The translations under genes were made by a program, and so were the position numbers. From Clostridia bacterium (GTDB lineage Bacteria > Bacillota > Clostridia > Oscillospirales > Acutalibacteraceae), in NCBI GenBank assembly GCA_017416485.1, contig JAFQCH010000016.1, positions 248,001 through 312,000 of the forward strand: a DNA stretch of 64,000 bases, given 5' to 3'. Positions 1 to 9,355 of this stretch are shown piece after piece (the stretch's first letter is position 1; every line of letters begins with the position of its first letter). Below the pieces are notes generated by a model. It saw only the letters and a program-made list of their open reading frames with translations, made no database searches and had not been told where the DNA came from.

Positions 1-116
1 TTCTTCGACAACAGTTTTCAAAAAAAATAAACCCCCTTGCCGGATATACCGTGTCTTGCGGCACGGCAGACACTACATAAATATGTCGGCAAAGAGGGAG
101 ATATTCTATTTATTTG

Positions 117-866
117 TTATAGCGGCATGAGTGCATTGATGCAATCTGCGATTTCCTGCAACCAGATGTTTTTCTGTGCATCGTTGAAGTTTTCGGGACT
201 GCGCAGGGCAAGTTCAATTTCATCGAGCTTATTGCGCAGCACGGCAAGCGAATCTTCGGTGTAAATACCGAGTGTAAAATAAACTTCAGCATCTTCCATG
301 ATCTGCGGCAGGGGACTTAAGTCGCTGACCTTGACAACCATGGGGATTTCAAGGCGGTAAGTTTCGCTTAAATCATATTTTGTGCCGCTGGTGTAGGTCA
401 GTTGCAGGGTCGGTGTGTAGTGCACGGGCTCGGCTGTTTCAAACTGCATTTCAATTGTCCATTGCAAGGGGGTGGTGTTGCCGTAATAATCGGCGGGCAA
501 TTCTGCACCGGGAATGGCAACCACGTCGCCGTTGGCAGAAGCCGCGGTGACGGTCATTTCCGTATACGGCATGCCGAAAATATAAAAATCGTCCAACACG
601 GCATAAAAATCGGCTTCGGTTTTTTCGGCGGTGAATGTGAATTGCAGTTTGTATTTTCCGCTTTCGTCAATCATAAAAACAAACTGCGTGGCATCGATAT
701 GCAGATCCATGCGGTCGATGTATGTTCTGTCGAAGGGCTCTGCCGTCAGGCTGGGGGCAACAGGTTTGTTTGCATCGGCAACGGCAAACGCACCCGCCGA
801 AAGCCCTGCGATGAGCAGAACCAGAAAGAGAGATATAAAGAATCGTGTCTTTTTGCCGATGTTCAT
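117..866 (-). CDS. Secreted protein of unknown function
   Basis: A 249-residue protein. The N-terminus is a clear signal peptide: basic MNIGKK, then a hydrophobic stretch to about residue 28 ending at an Ala-rich site (AGAFA). The mature part is rich in Thr, Tyr and acidic residues and looks beta-strand-rich to about residue 205; the last 45 residues are predicted helical (LRNKLDEIELALRS). No catalytic motif or known domain was recognised. It is the last gene of the leftward alaS-to-rnmV run, 48 bp after the RNase M5-like gene, so it may be co-transcribed, but an exported protein does not obviously share a job with those genes. I infer an extracytoplasmic location only. Confidence 0.75.
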   Translation of the reverse strand: MNIGKKTRFFISLFLVLLIAGLSAGAFAVADANKPVAPSLTAEPFDRTYIDRMDLHIDATQFVFMIDESGKYKLQFTFTAEKTEADFYAVLDDFYIFGMPYTEMTVTAASANGDVVAIPGAELPADYYGNTTPLQWTIEMQFETAEPVHYTPTLQLTYTSGTKYDLSETYRLEIPMVVKVSDLSPLPQIMEDAEVYFTLGIYTEDSLAVLRNKLDEIELALRSPENFNDAQKNIWLQEIADCINALMPL

Positions 867-914
867 AGCCTGTATCCTTTTTTCTTTTATTGTAATATAA
901 AAATACGGTGCGTG

Positions 915-1502
915 TCAACCGTCGATTGTTGCCGCCAGTGCCAGAAAATCCTCATAGTTCATAAATGCGTTGAGTGTTTTCAGCAGATTACTGCCGCACA
1001 GCCTTGCGGGCAGTCCGGCTTTTTTGAGGAGAATCCGTCTGCGGTCGGAGGCATTCTGCGTGCCCGTGAAGCCGTGTTCGTAAAGATCGGCATTGGTGAT
1101 GGTGCGTCTTTCATTTTCTGTGACTTCTTTTCCCACACCTGCGCGTTCAACGGCTTGCAGAATCAGTTCTGCGGGAATGCCTTCCACACCGAGTTTCCCC
1201 TCTTTGGACGGTGCATCCTTGCGCGATTCCTTGCCGGGAATATCGGGTATATAGGCATCCACAACCGTACCCTTTGCGGCAATGCTGTGGATGAATGAAC
1301 GGATGCGAAATCCTGCGGCATCGCTGTCTGTAATCACAAGAATGCCTTTGGTTTGGGCAAGTTTGCGCAGAAAGTGTTGCAACTCCTTGTCTGAAAACAC
1401 ACCGAAGCCCTCGGTGGACACAATGAGTGCATCCAACAGGGAAGCCAGTTTTATTTTGTCGTATTTGCCCTCCACAATGACGGCCATGTCGGTTTTAAGC
1501 AT
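915..1502 (-). CDS. rnmV: Ribonuclease M5-like Toprim protein
   Basis: A 195-residue protein. An N-terminal Toprim domain (residues 5-100) carries the glutamate motif VIVEGKYD and the DSDAAG motif that bind Mg2+ in this fold. The C-terminal part (about 120-190, with ITNADLYEHG and a basic helix) resembles the DUF4093 part of RNase M5, the enzyme that matures the 5S rRNA precursor. Length fits RNase M5 (about 190). I chose the ATG at 1502: it overlaps the holA stop by 8 bases (ATGCTTAA), and a longer reading from 1592 adds 30 residues that lie antiparallel to the family start. Translational coupling to holA is likely. The 5S substrate is known from the family; no 5S gene is in this window. Confidence 0.8.
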   Translation of the reverse strand: MLKTDMAVIVEGKYDKIKLASLLDALIVSTEGFGVFSDKELQHFLRKLAQTKGILVITDSDAAGFRIRSFIHSIAAKGTVVDAYIPDIPGKESRKDAPSKEGKLGVEGIPAELILQAVERAGVGKEVTENERRTITNADLYEHGFTGTQNASDRRRILLKKAGLPARLCGSNLLKTLNAFMNYEDFLALAATIDG

Positions 1503-2550
1503 CTTTTTTACAAGCCCCCGCAAGACGTACCAAGGTTTCTTCCAACAGCAAGGCGGAATTGACCGATCGGCTTTTGAGCTGTGCGTCGGCATCCGCTAAA
1601 ATATCCAGTGCGGTCGTGATTTGTTTGCGGGTGCATTTTTTTGCATCCTGCATGGTTTGTTGCAATGCGGAGGAGGGCTTTTTGCGGTAATTGAAACTTT
1701 CCGCGTAATCGGTCATGCGTTTGTCTGCCGCTAAAGCTGCTTTGGCGCGGTAGAGGTCGATCCAGTTAAACGCCATACCGCCCACCAGTGTCTGTGCATC
1801 AATGCGGCGGCGCATCAGTTCATGCAGAATGGCAAACGCACGGTCTGCATTTTGCGACAGCAGGGCATGGCAGATGTCAAACACACTCGCTTCCACGGAT
1901 TGTTGCACACATTCGTCCACCATTTCTCGGCTGACGGGCTCACCGTCGGCAAAAGCACACAGCTTGTTGAATTCATTCAGCAGAGTCTGCAAATCCGTGC
2001 CCGCACGGTCAATCAGATATTGCGCGGTGTCGGCATCAATGCTTGTGCCGCGTTCTTTTGCGCCGTTGACAAGGGTTTTCACAATGGTGCTCTGCGTTCG
2101 GTGCGAAAGGTTGACAAGGGTGCCGCACTTGTTGAAAAGGTCAAAATATTTTGTGTATTTGTCGGGTTTGCGGGGATTGTATTCCATCTCGGGGTCGCCG
2201 AAAAAGAAGATGAGAAGCGTGGTTTCGGGCAGGTTTTGCACCGCTTTTTCAAACACTTCATAATCATCCTTTTTGATGTCACCAAGCGGATAATCGCGCA
2301 CAAGAACGCATTGGTATTCACTCATCATGGGAAGTGCTTCCATGGCTTCGTAAATGTCAATAAGCTCGCGTTCATCCCGCGTGAAGGTGCGCAGATTGAA
2401 AGCCGCAAGCGCAGGGTCCACCGCCGCATCGATGAGTTTTTTTAAATAAAAATCCTTCAGATACGTGTCTTCACCGAAAATGCAGAACACACCGTGCGGG
2501 GCATCCGTTTTTAATTTTTTGCGAAAGCCGTCTTCGTTGAGCAGTGCCAT
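1495..2550 (-). CDS. holA: DNA polymerase III delta subunit
   Basis: A 351-residue protein of the usual HolA length. The delta subunit of the clamp loader opens the beta sliding clamp and helps load it onto primed DNA. Visible features are the N-terminal AAA+-like fold without a functional Walker A (FGEDTYLKDFYLKKL near residue 24), the central LPETTLLIFFFGD strand, and the C-terminal all-helical collar region ending in LLEETLVRLAG. The gene lies 11 bp after comEC and overlaps the RNase M5-like gene, the usual Bacillota order comEC-holA. I am confident from the overall pattern rather than a single catalytic motif, because the subunit is not itself an ATPase. Confidence 0.88.
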   Translation of the reverse strand: MALLNEDGFRKKLKTDAPHGVFCIFGEDTYLKDFYLKKLIDAAVDPALAAFNLRTFTRDERELIDIYEAMEALPMMSEYQCVLVRDYPLGDIKKDDYEVFEKAVQNLPETTLLIFFFGDPEMEYNPRKPDKYTKYFDLFNKCGTLVNLSHRTQSTIVKTLVNGAKERGTSIDADTAQYLIDRAGTDLQTLLNEFNKLCAFADGEPVSREMVDECVQQSVEASVFDICHALLSQNADRAFAILHELMRRRIDAQTLVGGMAFNWIDLYRAKAALAADKRMTDYAESFNYRKKPSSALQQTMQDAKKCTRKQITTALDILADADAQLKSRSVNSALLLEETLVRLAGACKKDA

Positions 2551-2560
2551 GTTGCGCTCC

Positions 2561-4723
2561 TTATTTTATCAATATGCTGATACTGCCCTCGTCGGCAGTG
2601 GTGGTGATTTTCTTTGCAATTGTCTCATCAAAATAATACAATTCCTTCTTCTTGTCGGAAGAAAGGAGGATTTGTTTAAAACGGTCTGTGTTGATCGTTG
2701 CGGGAATGGATTGGCGGCAGATGAGAATATCACCGCTTTTGTAAACAGACTCCGCATCCGTAAAGTCGGAGGACGGATACGCACAGATCACAATATCCTG
2801 TCCGTTGGTTTTTATGTGCACCGCACGGAAATCCTGCACGGATTCAAAATGCAGTTCTGTGTTTTTCCAAAGCTGAATATTTGCTTTGTTAGTAATAATT
2901 ATATTATCTTCTGCAACCGTATCCCATTGTTTTGTAATCACGCAGTCTGGGGAAAGGGTGCGGTTGAGTGACCACGCATTGGCGCTTTCGGTTTCTCTTG
3001 TGTCGGGAATCAGAAGCAGCCGCGGGCTTGCCACCCCGCTTGTGCGCAATTTTTGTGCAAGGGATTCAACAAGGTATTCATCCCCGCCGCAACCGATGAT
3101 GGCGGCATTGCCGTTGCGGTCGCAAAGGGTGATGCAGGTTGCATTGCCCGTGTCGTAAACAGTCAGCACGGTTTCGTCTTTGTTGGTGTAACAAAACGCA
3201 TTGAACATGACCATCAACGACAGGGCACAGCAGATTGCCGTGAAAAATGCCCTGCGCGGCAGGCGGTTGTATTTTTTGTAAACAAGCCCGATCAACAGTA
3301 ACGAAACCGCCGTCCATACAACCGTGAATGTGGTGTTCAGAATGACCATTGCAACGGGGATTTCCGAAAGCTCTTTTGCAAAGAACAACAGCAAGTCCAG
3401 CAGAATTCCCGCCAGATGAAACAGAAAGTCCGAAAAATACGGAATGCGGTTAAAAACCTGTGCTGCCATGCCAATCACCATCGCCCCTTGTGCGTTCGGA
3501 ATACAAAGAATGTTGGCAAGCGGTGTCATCATGGAAAACGAGCCGAATAAATAGCTTGTCAGCGGCATCAAGGCCAGTGTCACCGCGGCACTCAGGCACA
3601 ACAGATTTGAAATATAATGCAAAAGTTTGCGCAGGGATTTGTATTTGATTTTCTGTGTCAGCGGGGTGGTGATGTATTCTTCAATAGGGCGGCTTGACAG
3701 AATAATCGCCGCCGTTGCCGCCGCAGACAGCAAAAGGGAAGCATCTGCCGCCGAAAACGGGTTGAGCGTTAAAAGTACCGTCACGGCAAGCCCCAAAGAA
3801 TTCAGACTGTCGGCTTCTTTGCGGAACATATTGCCGCAAAAAACAACCCCTGCCATCAATCCCGAACGGCAGACAGAAACGGAAAATCCCGTCAATGCCA
3901 TAAAGAAAAACAAAAAGACACACGCAGAAAGAGAAGGCAGTATGTGTCTGTTTCTTTTTCCGAATAAGTGCAGCAACACACCCGTCCAGAATGAAACATG
4001 AAAACCCGACACGGCAAACAGGTGCGAAATGCCGCTTGCGCTGAAATACAGCGCGGTCTGTGTGTTCAGTGAATCGGTGTTGCCGAGCATCAGCCCGCTG
4101 AGCACGGCGGCGCGCGTGCTTTGCAGTCGATCCTTGATGACGCACAGCATGGCGTGGCGTATTTCACAGTGCAGATAGCGCAGAGAATGGGTTTCGGCCT
4201 GCAAAACGGTGACCTGATCGGTATACGCACGCAGATACACTCTGCCGGACATGGTGGAATAATAGAATTCGCTGTCTTTTTCTGCACTCGGATAAATTTT
4301 GCGTGCCGTAAACTCCAGCACATCCCCGGGGGCGCAATTATAATAGCCCTCATCGCTTAAATGAAGCGAAAATGATGTCGGCTCGTTGCCAAGCGTGCAG
4401 TTTTTAAGGCGGTAAACATAGCGACCGCCGATTTCGGCAGGGTAGTCTGCCAGTGTGCCGCAGACGGAAATGTTTTCTCCGCAGTACAAAAGCGCAGCAT
4501 TGACCGCGTTGTTCTGCATGAAAGAAAAAGAAAACACCGCAATCAACGCCGCCATTCCTACAAGCATGGCAACAGTGGCTTCACGGTGTCGCAGAAAAAC
4601 GAAAACAGTGCTGACCGCAAGAACAATTGCGACAAGAATCACTGTGTACAATGTTCCGATTGTAAACAAAAGGAACATTGTACACAGCATGGTAAGTCCG
4701 ACGGTCAGAAACGGACGTTTCAT
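2561..4723 (-). CDS. comEC: ComEC/Rec2-family DNA uptake channel
   Basis: A 720-residue polytopic membrane protein. ComEC forms the channel that takes single-stranded DNA across the membrane in natural competence. Order: N-terminal membrane segments, a DUF4131-like soluble part (residues 60-190), then the competence domain with its typical LMLGNTDSL and AVSGFHVSFWTG motifs (about 205-245) and many membrane helices to about residue 510. The last 200 residues correspond to the metallo-beta-lactamase-like domain (start VYDTGNATCITL), but I cannot find the HxHxDH metal motif normally expected there, so this domain looks catalytically degenerate. Three bases separate it from the HIT gene upstream. 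No other competence genes are in the window, so the organism's transformability is unknown. Confidence 0.87.
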   Translation of the reverse strand: MKRPFLTVGLTMLCTMFLLFTIGTLYTVILVAIVLAVSTVFVFLRHREATVAMLVGMAALIAVFSFSFMQNNAVNAALLYCGENISVCGTLADYPAEIGGRYVYRLKNCTLGNEPTSFSLHLSDEGYYNCAPGDVLEFTARKIYPSAEKDSEFYYSTMSGRVYLRAYTDQVTVLQAETHSLRYLHCEIRHAMLCVIKDRLQSTRAAVLSGLMLGNTDSLNTQTALYFSASGISHLFAVSGFHVSFWTGVLLHLFGKRNRHILPSLSACVFLFFFMALTGFSVSVCRSGLMAGVVFCGNMFRKEADSLNSLGLAVTVLLTLNPFSAADASLLLSAAATAAIILSSRPIEEYITTPLTQKIKYKSLRKLLHYISNLLCLSAAVTLALMPLTSYLFGSFSMMTPLANILCIPNAQGAMVIGMAAQVFNRIPYFSDFLFHLAGILLDLLLFFAKELSEIPVAMVILNTTFTVVWTAVSLLLIGLVYKKYNRLPRRAFFTAICCALSLMVMFNAFCYTNKDETVLTVYDTGNATCITLCDRNGNAAIIGCGGDEYLVESLAQKLRTSGVASPRLLLIPDTRETESANAWSLNRTLSPDCVITKQWDTVAEDNIIITNKANIQLWKNTELHFESVQDFRAVHIKTNGQDIVICAYPSSDFTDAESVYKSGDILICRQSIPATINTDRFKQILLSSDKKKELYYFDETIAKKITTTADEGSISILIK

Positions 4724-4726
4724 CTT

Positions 4727-5065
4727 TTAGCCGGGAGGCCAGGTGAAATCTCTGCCCGAAAGCACATGGAAATGCAGGTGCTTCACACTCTGTCCTGCCT
4801 GATCGCCGCAGTTGTTGACAATGCGGTAATCGGTGAAGCCGAGATTTTTTGCAATCTGCGGAATCACTTCAAAAATGTGCGCAATATCGGCACTGTTTTC
4901 GGAATTGATGTCATTTGCCCAAGCGATATGCTGTTTGGGAATAACTAAAATGTGGGTCGGTGCCTGCGGTTCCAGGTCATAAAAAGCAAGAACACGGTCG
5001 TCTTCGTATGCTTTTCTTGACGGAATTTCACCCGCGGCGATTTTGCAGAAAATGCAGCCGTCCAT
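4727..5065 (-). CDS. HIT family nucleotide-binding hydrolase (HinT-like)
   Basis: A 112-residue cytosolic protein of the histidine triad family, Hint branch, which hydrolyses purine nucleoside phosphoramidates and AMP-amino-acid adducts. The N-terminus CIFCKIAAGEIPS is diagnostic, with the Cys pair C4/C7 that is common in zinc-binding Hint proteins. The catalytic triad motif HLHFHVL places the three histidines at residues 96, 98 and 100. Length matches bacterial HinT. It sits between alaS (20 bp away) and comEC (3 bp). Proximity to an aminoacyl-tRNA synthetase fits a role in removing aminoacyl-adenylate by-products, but this is inference. Confidence 0.92.
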   Translation of the reverse strand: MDGCIFCKIAAGEIPSRKAYEDDRVLAFYDLEPQAPTHILVIPKQHIAWANDINSENSADIAHIFEVIPQIAKNLGFTDYRIVNNCGDQAGQSVKHLHFHVLSGRDFTWPPG

Positions 5066-5085
5066 GGTGGTTCTCCTTTTGTTTT

Positions 5086-7713
5086 TTATTTGATCATGCC
5101 CTGTGCAATGCCCAAAACGGCTGCAAGCGCTTCGTCTGTTTTGGTAATGTCCTTACCGCCGGCCATGGCACTGTCGGGCTTGCCGCCGCCGGCACCGCCT
5201 GCAATCTGGGCTACTGCACGCACGATGTTGCCTGCGTGTGCGCCTTTTGCCACGGCATTCTTGCCTGCGGCGCAAGCGAAGGAAACGGAACCCTTTTCGC
5301 TGTTGATGCCCGCAAGAACGGCAACGCAGTCGTCATTCTTTGCGGAGTCAAGCATGGTGCGAAGAGTATTTACATCCGTTTCACCGAGGTTTGCGGTCAC
5401 GACCTTGATGCCGTTTACTTCACCCGCAACGGTGAAAATATCAGCAGCTTTTGCCTGGGCAAGGTCAGCTTTGAGCTTGTCGATTTCACGTTCTTTATTC
5501 TTGAGGTCAGCCGCAACGGCAGTCACCTTGTTAACAAGGTCATTTGCATTACCGAGCTTGAGGGCTGCGGCTGCTGCGTGTACGGTTTCGAGGGTGCGGT
5601 TGAGGTAAGCATAGGTGTTGAAGCCCGTCACACCCGTGATTCTGCGCACACCCGAAGCGACGGAGGATTCGCTGACGATCTTGAACAGACCGATGTTGCC
5701 TGTGTTCTTTACATGCGTACCGCCGCAAAGTTCGGTGGATTCCCCTGCTCTCACAACGCGCACGGTGTCGCCGTATTTTTCGCCGAACAGAGCCATGGCA
5801 CCGATCTTTTTGGCATCTTCAATGCTCATTTCGTCGGTCAGAACCGCTTTTGCAGCAAGAATCTGTGCATTGACGAGCTGCTCGACCTTTGCGATTTCTT
5901 CAGCGGTCAGGGCTGAGAAATGGGTGAAGTCAAAACGGACTTCGTCGGGGGAAACATAAGAGCCTGCCTGCTCAACATGGGTGCCGAGCACACTGCGCAG
6001 TGCATACTGCAACAGGTGCGCAGATGTGTGATTGCGTTCGGTTGCTGCACGCTTTTCGGCATCAACAACGGTTTTTGCAGCAGCATTTGCGGCAACGGTG
6101 CCTTCCTGCACAAAACCTGCATGCAGGAAAATGCCTGTCGGGGTCTTGGTGGTGTTGGTGACAACGAATTCAAAACCGTCGCCGGTGATCACACCTGTGT
6201 CGCCGACCTGTCCGCCGCTTTCGGCATAGAAGGAAGTGCTGTCAAGAACAAGAACTGCTTCGCTGTCGGCTTCTGCCGAATCGGCTCTTTCACCGTTTAT
6301 GACAATGCCGAGCACCTTGCCTTCGTCTTCGGTTGCGGTGTAGCCTGTGAACACGGTTGCAGGGATGTCGTTGAGTGCAACACCTGCGTTTTTCCATGCG
6401 TCTGCACCTGCATCCTTACGTGCGGCACGTGCGGTTTCGCGCTGCTTTTTGACAAGAGCGCGGAATGCTTCTTCATCCACCGCAATGTTCTTTTCTGCAA
6501 GGATTTCCTTGGTCAGGTCGATGGGGAAGCCATAGGTATCGGAAAGGCGGAAAGCATCTTCGCCCGAAAGGGTTTTGCCGTCGCCGTTTGCAATCATTTC
6601 GTCCAGCATTTTCATACCCGAGTCGATGGTGCGCGAGAAACTTTCTTCCTCCGTGGCAATGATTTTGATGATATAGTCATGCTTTTCACGAAGCACGGGG
6701 TAGGCACCTTCATTTTCGGTGATCACGGTTTCGCACACTTCGGTCAGGAACGGTCTTTCAATGCCCAGCAGTCTGCCGTGTCTTGCGGCTCTGCGAAGAA
6801 GTCTGCGAAGCACATAGCCTCTGCCTTCATTGGAGGGCAGAACACCGTCGCTGATCATCATGGTGGTGGAACGGATGTGGTCGGTCACAACACGAAGCGA
6901 CATATCTTTCTTGGGGTCGGTGTGGTAGGTAACACCCGAAATCTGCATCACGTGTTCCATGATTTTGCGGATGGTGTCGACTTCAAAAATATTGTCAACA
7001 TCCTGCATCACGCAAGCAAGTCTTTCAAGCCCCATACCTGTGTCGATGTTGGGATGTGCAAGTCTTGTGTAATTGCCGTTGCCGTCGTTTTCAAACTGTG
7101 TGAAAACAAGGTTCCAGATTTCAACCCAGCGGTCGCATTCGCATTCAACGCCGCAGTCGGGTTTGCCGCAGCCGTATTTTTCGCCGCGGTCAAAGTGGAT
7201 TTCCGAGCAAGGACCGCAGGGGCCTGCGCCATGCTCCCAGAAGTTGTCTTTTTTGCCGAGGCGCAGCATGTGGTCTTCGGCAATGCCGTGTTCCTTGGTC
7301 CAGATATCCCATGCTTCGTCGTCTTCTTCATAAACGGTGAAGTAGAGTCTGTCCAGCGGCATTTCCATGACTTCGGTAAAGAATTCCTTTGCCCATGCGG
7401 TGGCTTCACGCTTGAAATAATCACCGAACGAGAAGTTGCCGAGCATTTCAAAATAAGTGCCGTGGCGGGCGGTGATGCCGACGCTTTCAATGTCGGGAGT
7501 GCGGATGCACTTCTGGCAGGTGGTCACGCGCTTTGCGGGCGGGGTGATTTCACCTGTAAAGTATTTTTTCATGGGGGTCATACCTGCGTTGATAAGCAGA
7601 ATGCTCTTGTCGCCCTGCGGAATCAGGGGGAAACTGGGCAAACGCAGATGCTCTTTGGTTTCAAAAAAGTGCAGGTATTTTTCTCTGATCTCGTTAAGAC
7701 CTGTCCATTGCAT
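5086..7713 (-). CDS. alaS: Alanine--tRNA ligase
   Basis: An 875-residue AlaRS, full length for the family. The class II catalytic core is at the N-terminus (LRLPSFPLIPQGDKSIL, motif 2 region TCQKCIRTPDIESVG, and FEMLGNFSFGDYF). A Cys-rich insert near residue 180 (YGCGKPDCGVECECD) is frequent in clostridial AlaRS and may bind metal. The editing domain has the zinc ligands HTSAH (about 560) and CGGTH (about 663), so mischarged tRNA hydrolysis should be intact. The C-terminal C-Ala/DHHA1 part ends with a Gly-rich GGAGGGKPD motif. It is the first gene of the leftward operon and has a consensus promoter 56 bp upstream. No T-box leader is visible before it. Confidence 0.97.
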   Translation of the reverse strand: MQWTGLNEIREKYLHFFETKEHLRLPSFPLIPQGDKSILLINAGMTPMKKYFTGEITPPAKRVTTCQKCIRTPDIESVGITARHGTYFEMLGNFSFGDYFKREATAWAKEFFTEVMEMPLDRLYFTVYEEDDEAWDIWTKEHGIAEDHMLRLGKKDNFWEHGAGPCGPCSEIHFDRGEKYGCGKPDCGVECECDRWVEIWNLVFTQFENDGNGNYTRLAHPNIDTGMGLERLACVMQDVDNIFEVDTIRKIMEHVMQISGVTYHTDPKKDMSLRVVTDHIRSTTMMISDGVLPSNEGRGYVLRRLLRRAARHGRLLGIERPFLTEVCETVITENEGAYPVLREKHDYIIKIIATEEESFSRTIDSGMKMLDEMIANGDGKTLSGEDAFRLSDTYGFPIDLTKEILAEKNIAVDEEAFRALVKKQRETARAARKDAGADAWKNAGVALNDIPATVFTGYTATEDEGKVLGIVINGERADSAEADSEAVLVLDSTSFYAESGGQVGDTGVITGDGFEFVVTNTTKTPTGIFLHAGFVQEGTVAANAAAKTVVDAEKRAATERNHTSAHLLQYALRSVLGTHVEQAGSYVSPDEVRFDFTHFSALTAEEIAKVEQLVNAQILAAKAVLTDEMSIEDAKKIGAMALFGEKYGDTVRVVRAGESTELCGGTHVKNTGNIGLFKIVSESSVASGVRRITGVTGFNTYAYLNRTLETVHAAAAALKLGNANDLVNKVTAVAADLKNKEREIDKLKADLAQAKAADIFTVAGEVNGIKVVTANLGETDVNTLRTMLDSAKNDDCVAVLAGINSEKGSVSFACAAGKNAVAKGAHAGNIVRAVAQIAGGAGGGKPDSAMAGGKDITKTDEALAAVLGIAQGMIK

Positions 7714-7768
7714 AATGATGATATCCTTTCTACTTATAAAAAGAAAAATTTATTTTATAATCTAAATA

Positions 7769-7797
7769 AGTATACACTTTCCGCCTTTGTTTGTCAA
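7769..7797 (-). promoter_or_regulatory. Sigma-A promoter of the alaS operon
   Basis: Read on the minus strand, TTGACA (7797-7792) and TATACT (7774-7769) are separated by 17 bases, an almost perfect housekeeping promoter. It lies 56 bases before the alaS start codon and is the only strong promoter seen for the genes down to position 117. Confidence 0.8.
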
Positions 7798-7821
7798 TGG
7801 AGTTTGATTTGAAATTTGCAC

Positions 7822-7850
7822 TTGTAAAATGTAAATTTATGTGTTAAAAT
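7822..7850 (+). promoter_or_regulatory. Probable promoter of the metallophosphoesterase gene
   Basis: TTGTAA (7822-7827) and TAAAAT (7845-7850) are spaced by 17 bases, with TGTG just before the -10 hexamer acting as a possible extended -10. It is divergent from the alaS promoter and precedes the GGAGG ribosome binding site and ATG at 7896. Confidence 0.5.
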
Positions 7851-7895
7851 AAATTGAATTTATATCTCCTTGATTTTTGAAACGGAGGAATTACT

Positions 7896-9344
7896 ATGAA
7901 AATGACCAAAAAAGTGCTCAGCATTCTGCTGGCAGTGTTGCTTTTTGCAGCCTGCATTCCTTTTGCCGCAGCTGCGGAAAATGATCCGTTCCGCATTTCC
8001 TGTGTTGTCAACGGCAACACCGAAACCCAAAGAGGTCTTACATGGTTCACCAATGTGGACTGCGCAACGGTTGTAAGTTACACGGATGGTGTCAACGAAT
8101 ACACCGCCGAAGGCACCTCTTCCGCATGGGAAGGCAACTTTGTGCACAAGGTTCTGCTCAAGAACCTTACCCCCGGCACCACCTATACCTACAAGGTCGG
8201 CAACGGCACTGTTTGGAGTGAAGAAGGCACCTTCACCACCGACAACGGTGACGACAAGGCTGAATTCGTTGTTTTTGCCGACATTCAGGCAAGCAACCTT
8301 GAAAACTTCGAAAAGGGTGCCAATGTTGTCAATACGGCGCTCGAAATGTATCCCGATGCCGATTTCGTTGCCAACCTCGGCGACTTCACCGATGATTCCA
8401 CCAACGAAGAATGGGACTTCTATGACGAAGCCATGGGCAAAATCAACCGCAATGTTACCCTTGCTCCCGTTGCGGGGAACCATGACGGTCTGGGCGTTTG
8501 GGACTGGTTTGAAACCATGTTCAATCTTGACACTTCCGACAGCGTTCAGAACCTCAATGGTGTCAACTATTCTTTTGATTACGGCAATATTCACTTTGCA
8601 GTGCTCAACACCAATGACCTGCTGAGCATCAGTACCGCACAGTTGAGTTGGCTGAAAAACGACATGAATTCCACCGCTTGCGACTGGAAAGTGGTTCTCA
8701 TGCACAAATCTCCCTATTCGCTCGGTAAAGATGCAAAATGGCCCGATGCGCTCTATCTGAAAAGCGCACTCGGCCCCATTCTTGACGAATGCAATGTAGA
8801 CCTTGTTTTGTCCGGCCACGACCACCAGTATCTGCGCACAAAGCCCCTTACCAATGATGAACTTGACGAAGACGGCACTGTCTTTGTTCTGGCAGGCACA
8901 GCAGGTGCAAAGCGCTATGAAATCCGCGAATTCCTGGTTGACAACTTCATGCCCCTTGATTATATTGAAGCCTGCGTTGTGCAGAAGGACGGTTACGGCA
9001 ACTATTTCAACGGCACGGATTTCAATTCCGTTGACGAAGCCAACATCGGCGGTGTCTTCAACCATATTTCCGTTGACGGCGGCAATCTGACACTCAACTC
9101 TTATGTTGTAAGCGATGCAACAAACGAAGTCAAGTGCATCGACACCATGACCCTTACCAAAGAACAGGGGCTCAATGTTCCCACGTATGACGGAAACAAT
9201 TCCACCCCCGATTATATTTACGGTATGGGTATTGGTGTGAGCTTTGCAAGTCTTGCTTTGTACACGCTGACGGAATGGATTGTGATCTTCATCAAAATGC
9301 TTCCCGAACTGCTTATTTCCTACATCAAAACCGGCACATTCTAA
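7896..9344 (+). CDS. Secreted purple-acid-phosphatase-like metallophosphoesterase
   Basis: A 482-residue exported protein. A signal peptide (residues 1-27, ending AAAA) is followed by a fibronectin-III-like N-terminal domain of the purple acid phosphatase type (about 30-115, TPGTTYTYKVG). The calcineurin-like phosphoesterase domain (about 120-330) has the metal ligand blocks FADIQ, GDFTDD, GNHD, MHKSPYS and SGHDHQY. The first block has DxQ rather than the common DxH, a variation seen in some PAP-like enzymes. The last 35 residues are hydrophobic (from YGMGIGVSFASLALYTL) and probably anchor the protein in the membrane. It stands alone, with its own promoter and a strong terminator. The substrate, probably a phosphomonoester or nucleotide, cannot be told from sequence. 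Confidence 0.85.
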   Translation: MKMTKKVLSILLAVLLFAACIPFAAAAENDPFRISCVVNGNTETQRGLTWFTNVDCATVVSYTDGVNEYTAEGTSSAWEGNFVHKVLLKNLTPGTTYTYKVGNGTVWSEEGTFTTDNGDDKAEFVVFADIQASNLENFEKGANVVNTALEMYPDADFVANLGDFTDDSTNEEWDFYDEAMGKINRNVTLAPVAGNHDGLGVWDWFETMFNLDTSDSVQNLNGVNYSFDYGNIHFAVLNTNDLLSISTAQLSWLKNDMNSTACDWKVVLMHKSPYSLGKDAKWPDALYLKSALGPILDECNVDLVLSGHDHQYLRTKPLTNDELDEDGTVFVLAGTAGAKRYEIREFLVDNFMPLDYIEACVVQKDGYGNYFNGTDFNSVDEANIGGVFNHISVDGGNLTLNSYVVSDATNEVKCIDTMTLTKEQGLNVPTYDGNNSTPDYIYGMGIGVSFASLALYTLTEWIVIFIKMLPELLISYIKTGTF

Positions 9345-9355
9345 AAGCAAACAAG

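Noticed and set aside
1..116. Possible gene end at the left edge
   Set aside because: No open frame with a family signal could be read into these bases; only a weak CCGTG/CACGG hairpin is visible.
5920..7812. A 630-codon open frame on the plus strand opposite alaS
   Set aside because: It is antisense to a full-length AlaRS with intact motifs, is rich in Cys, His and Phe as expected from reverse frames of GC-biased genes, and has no ribosome site.
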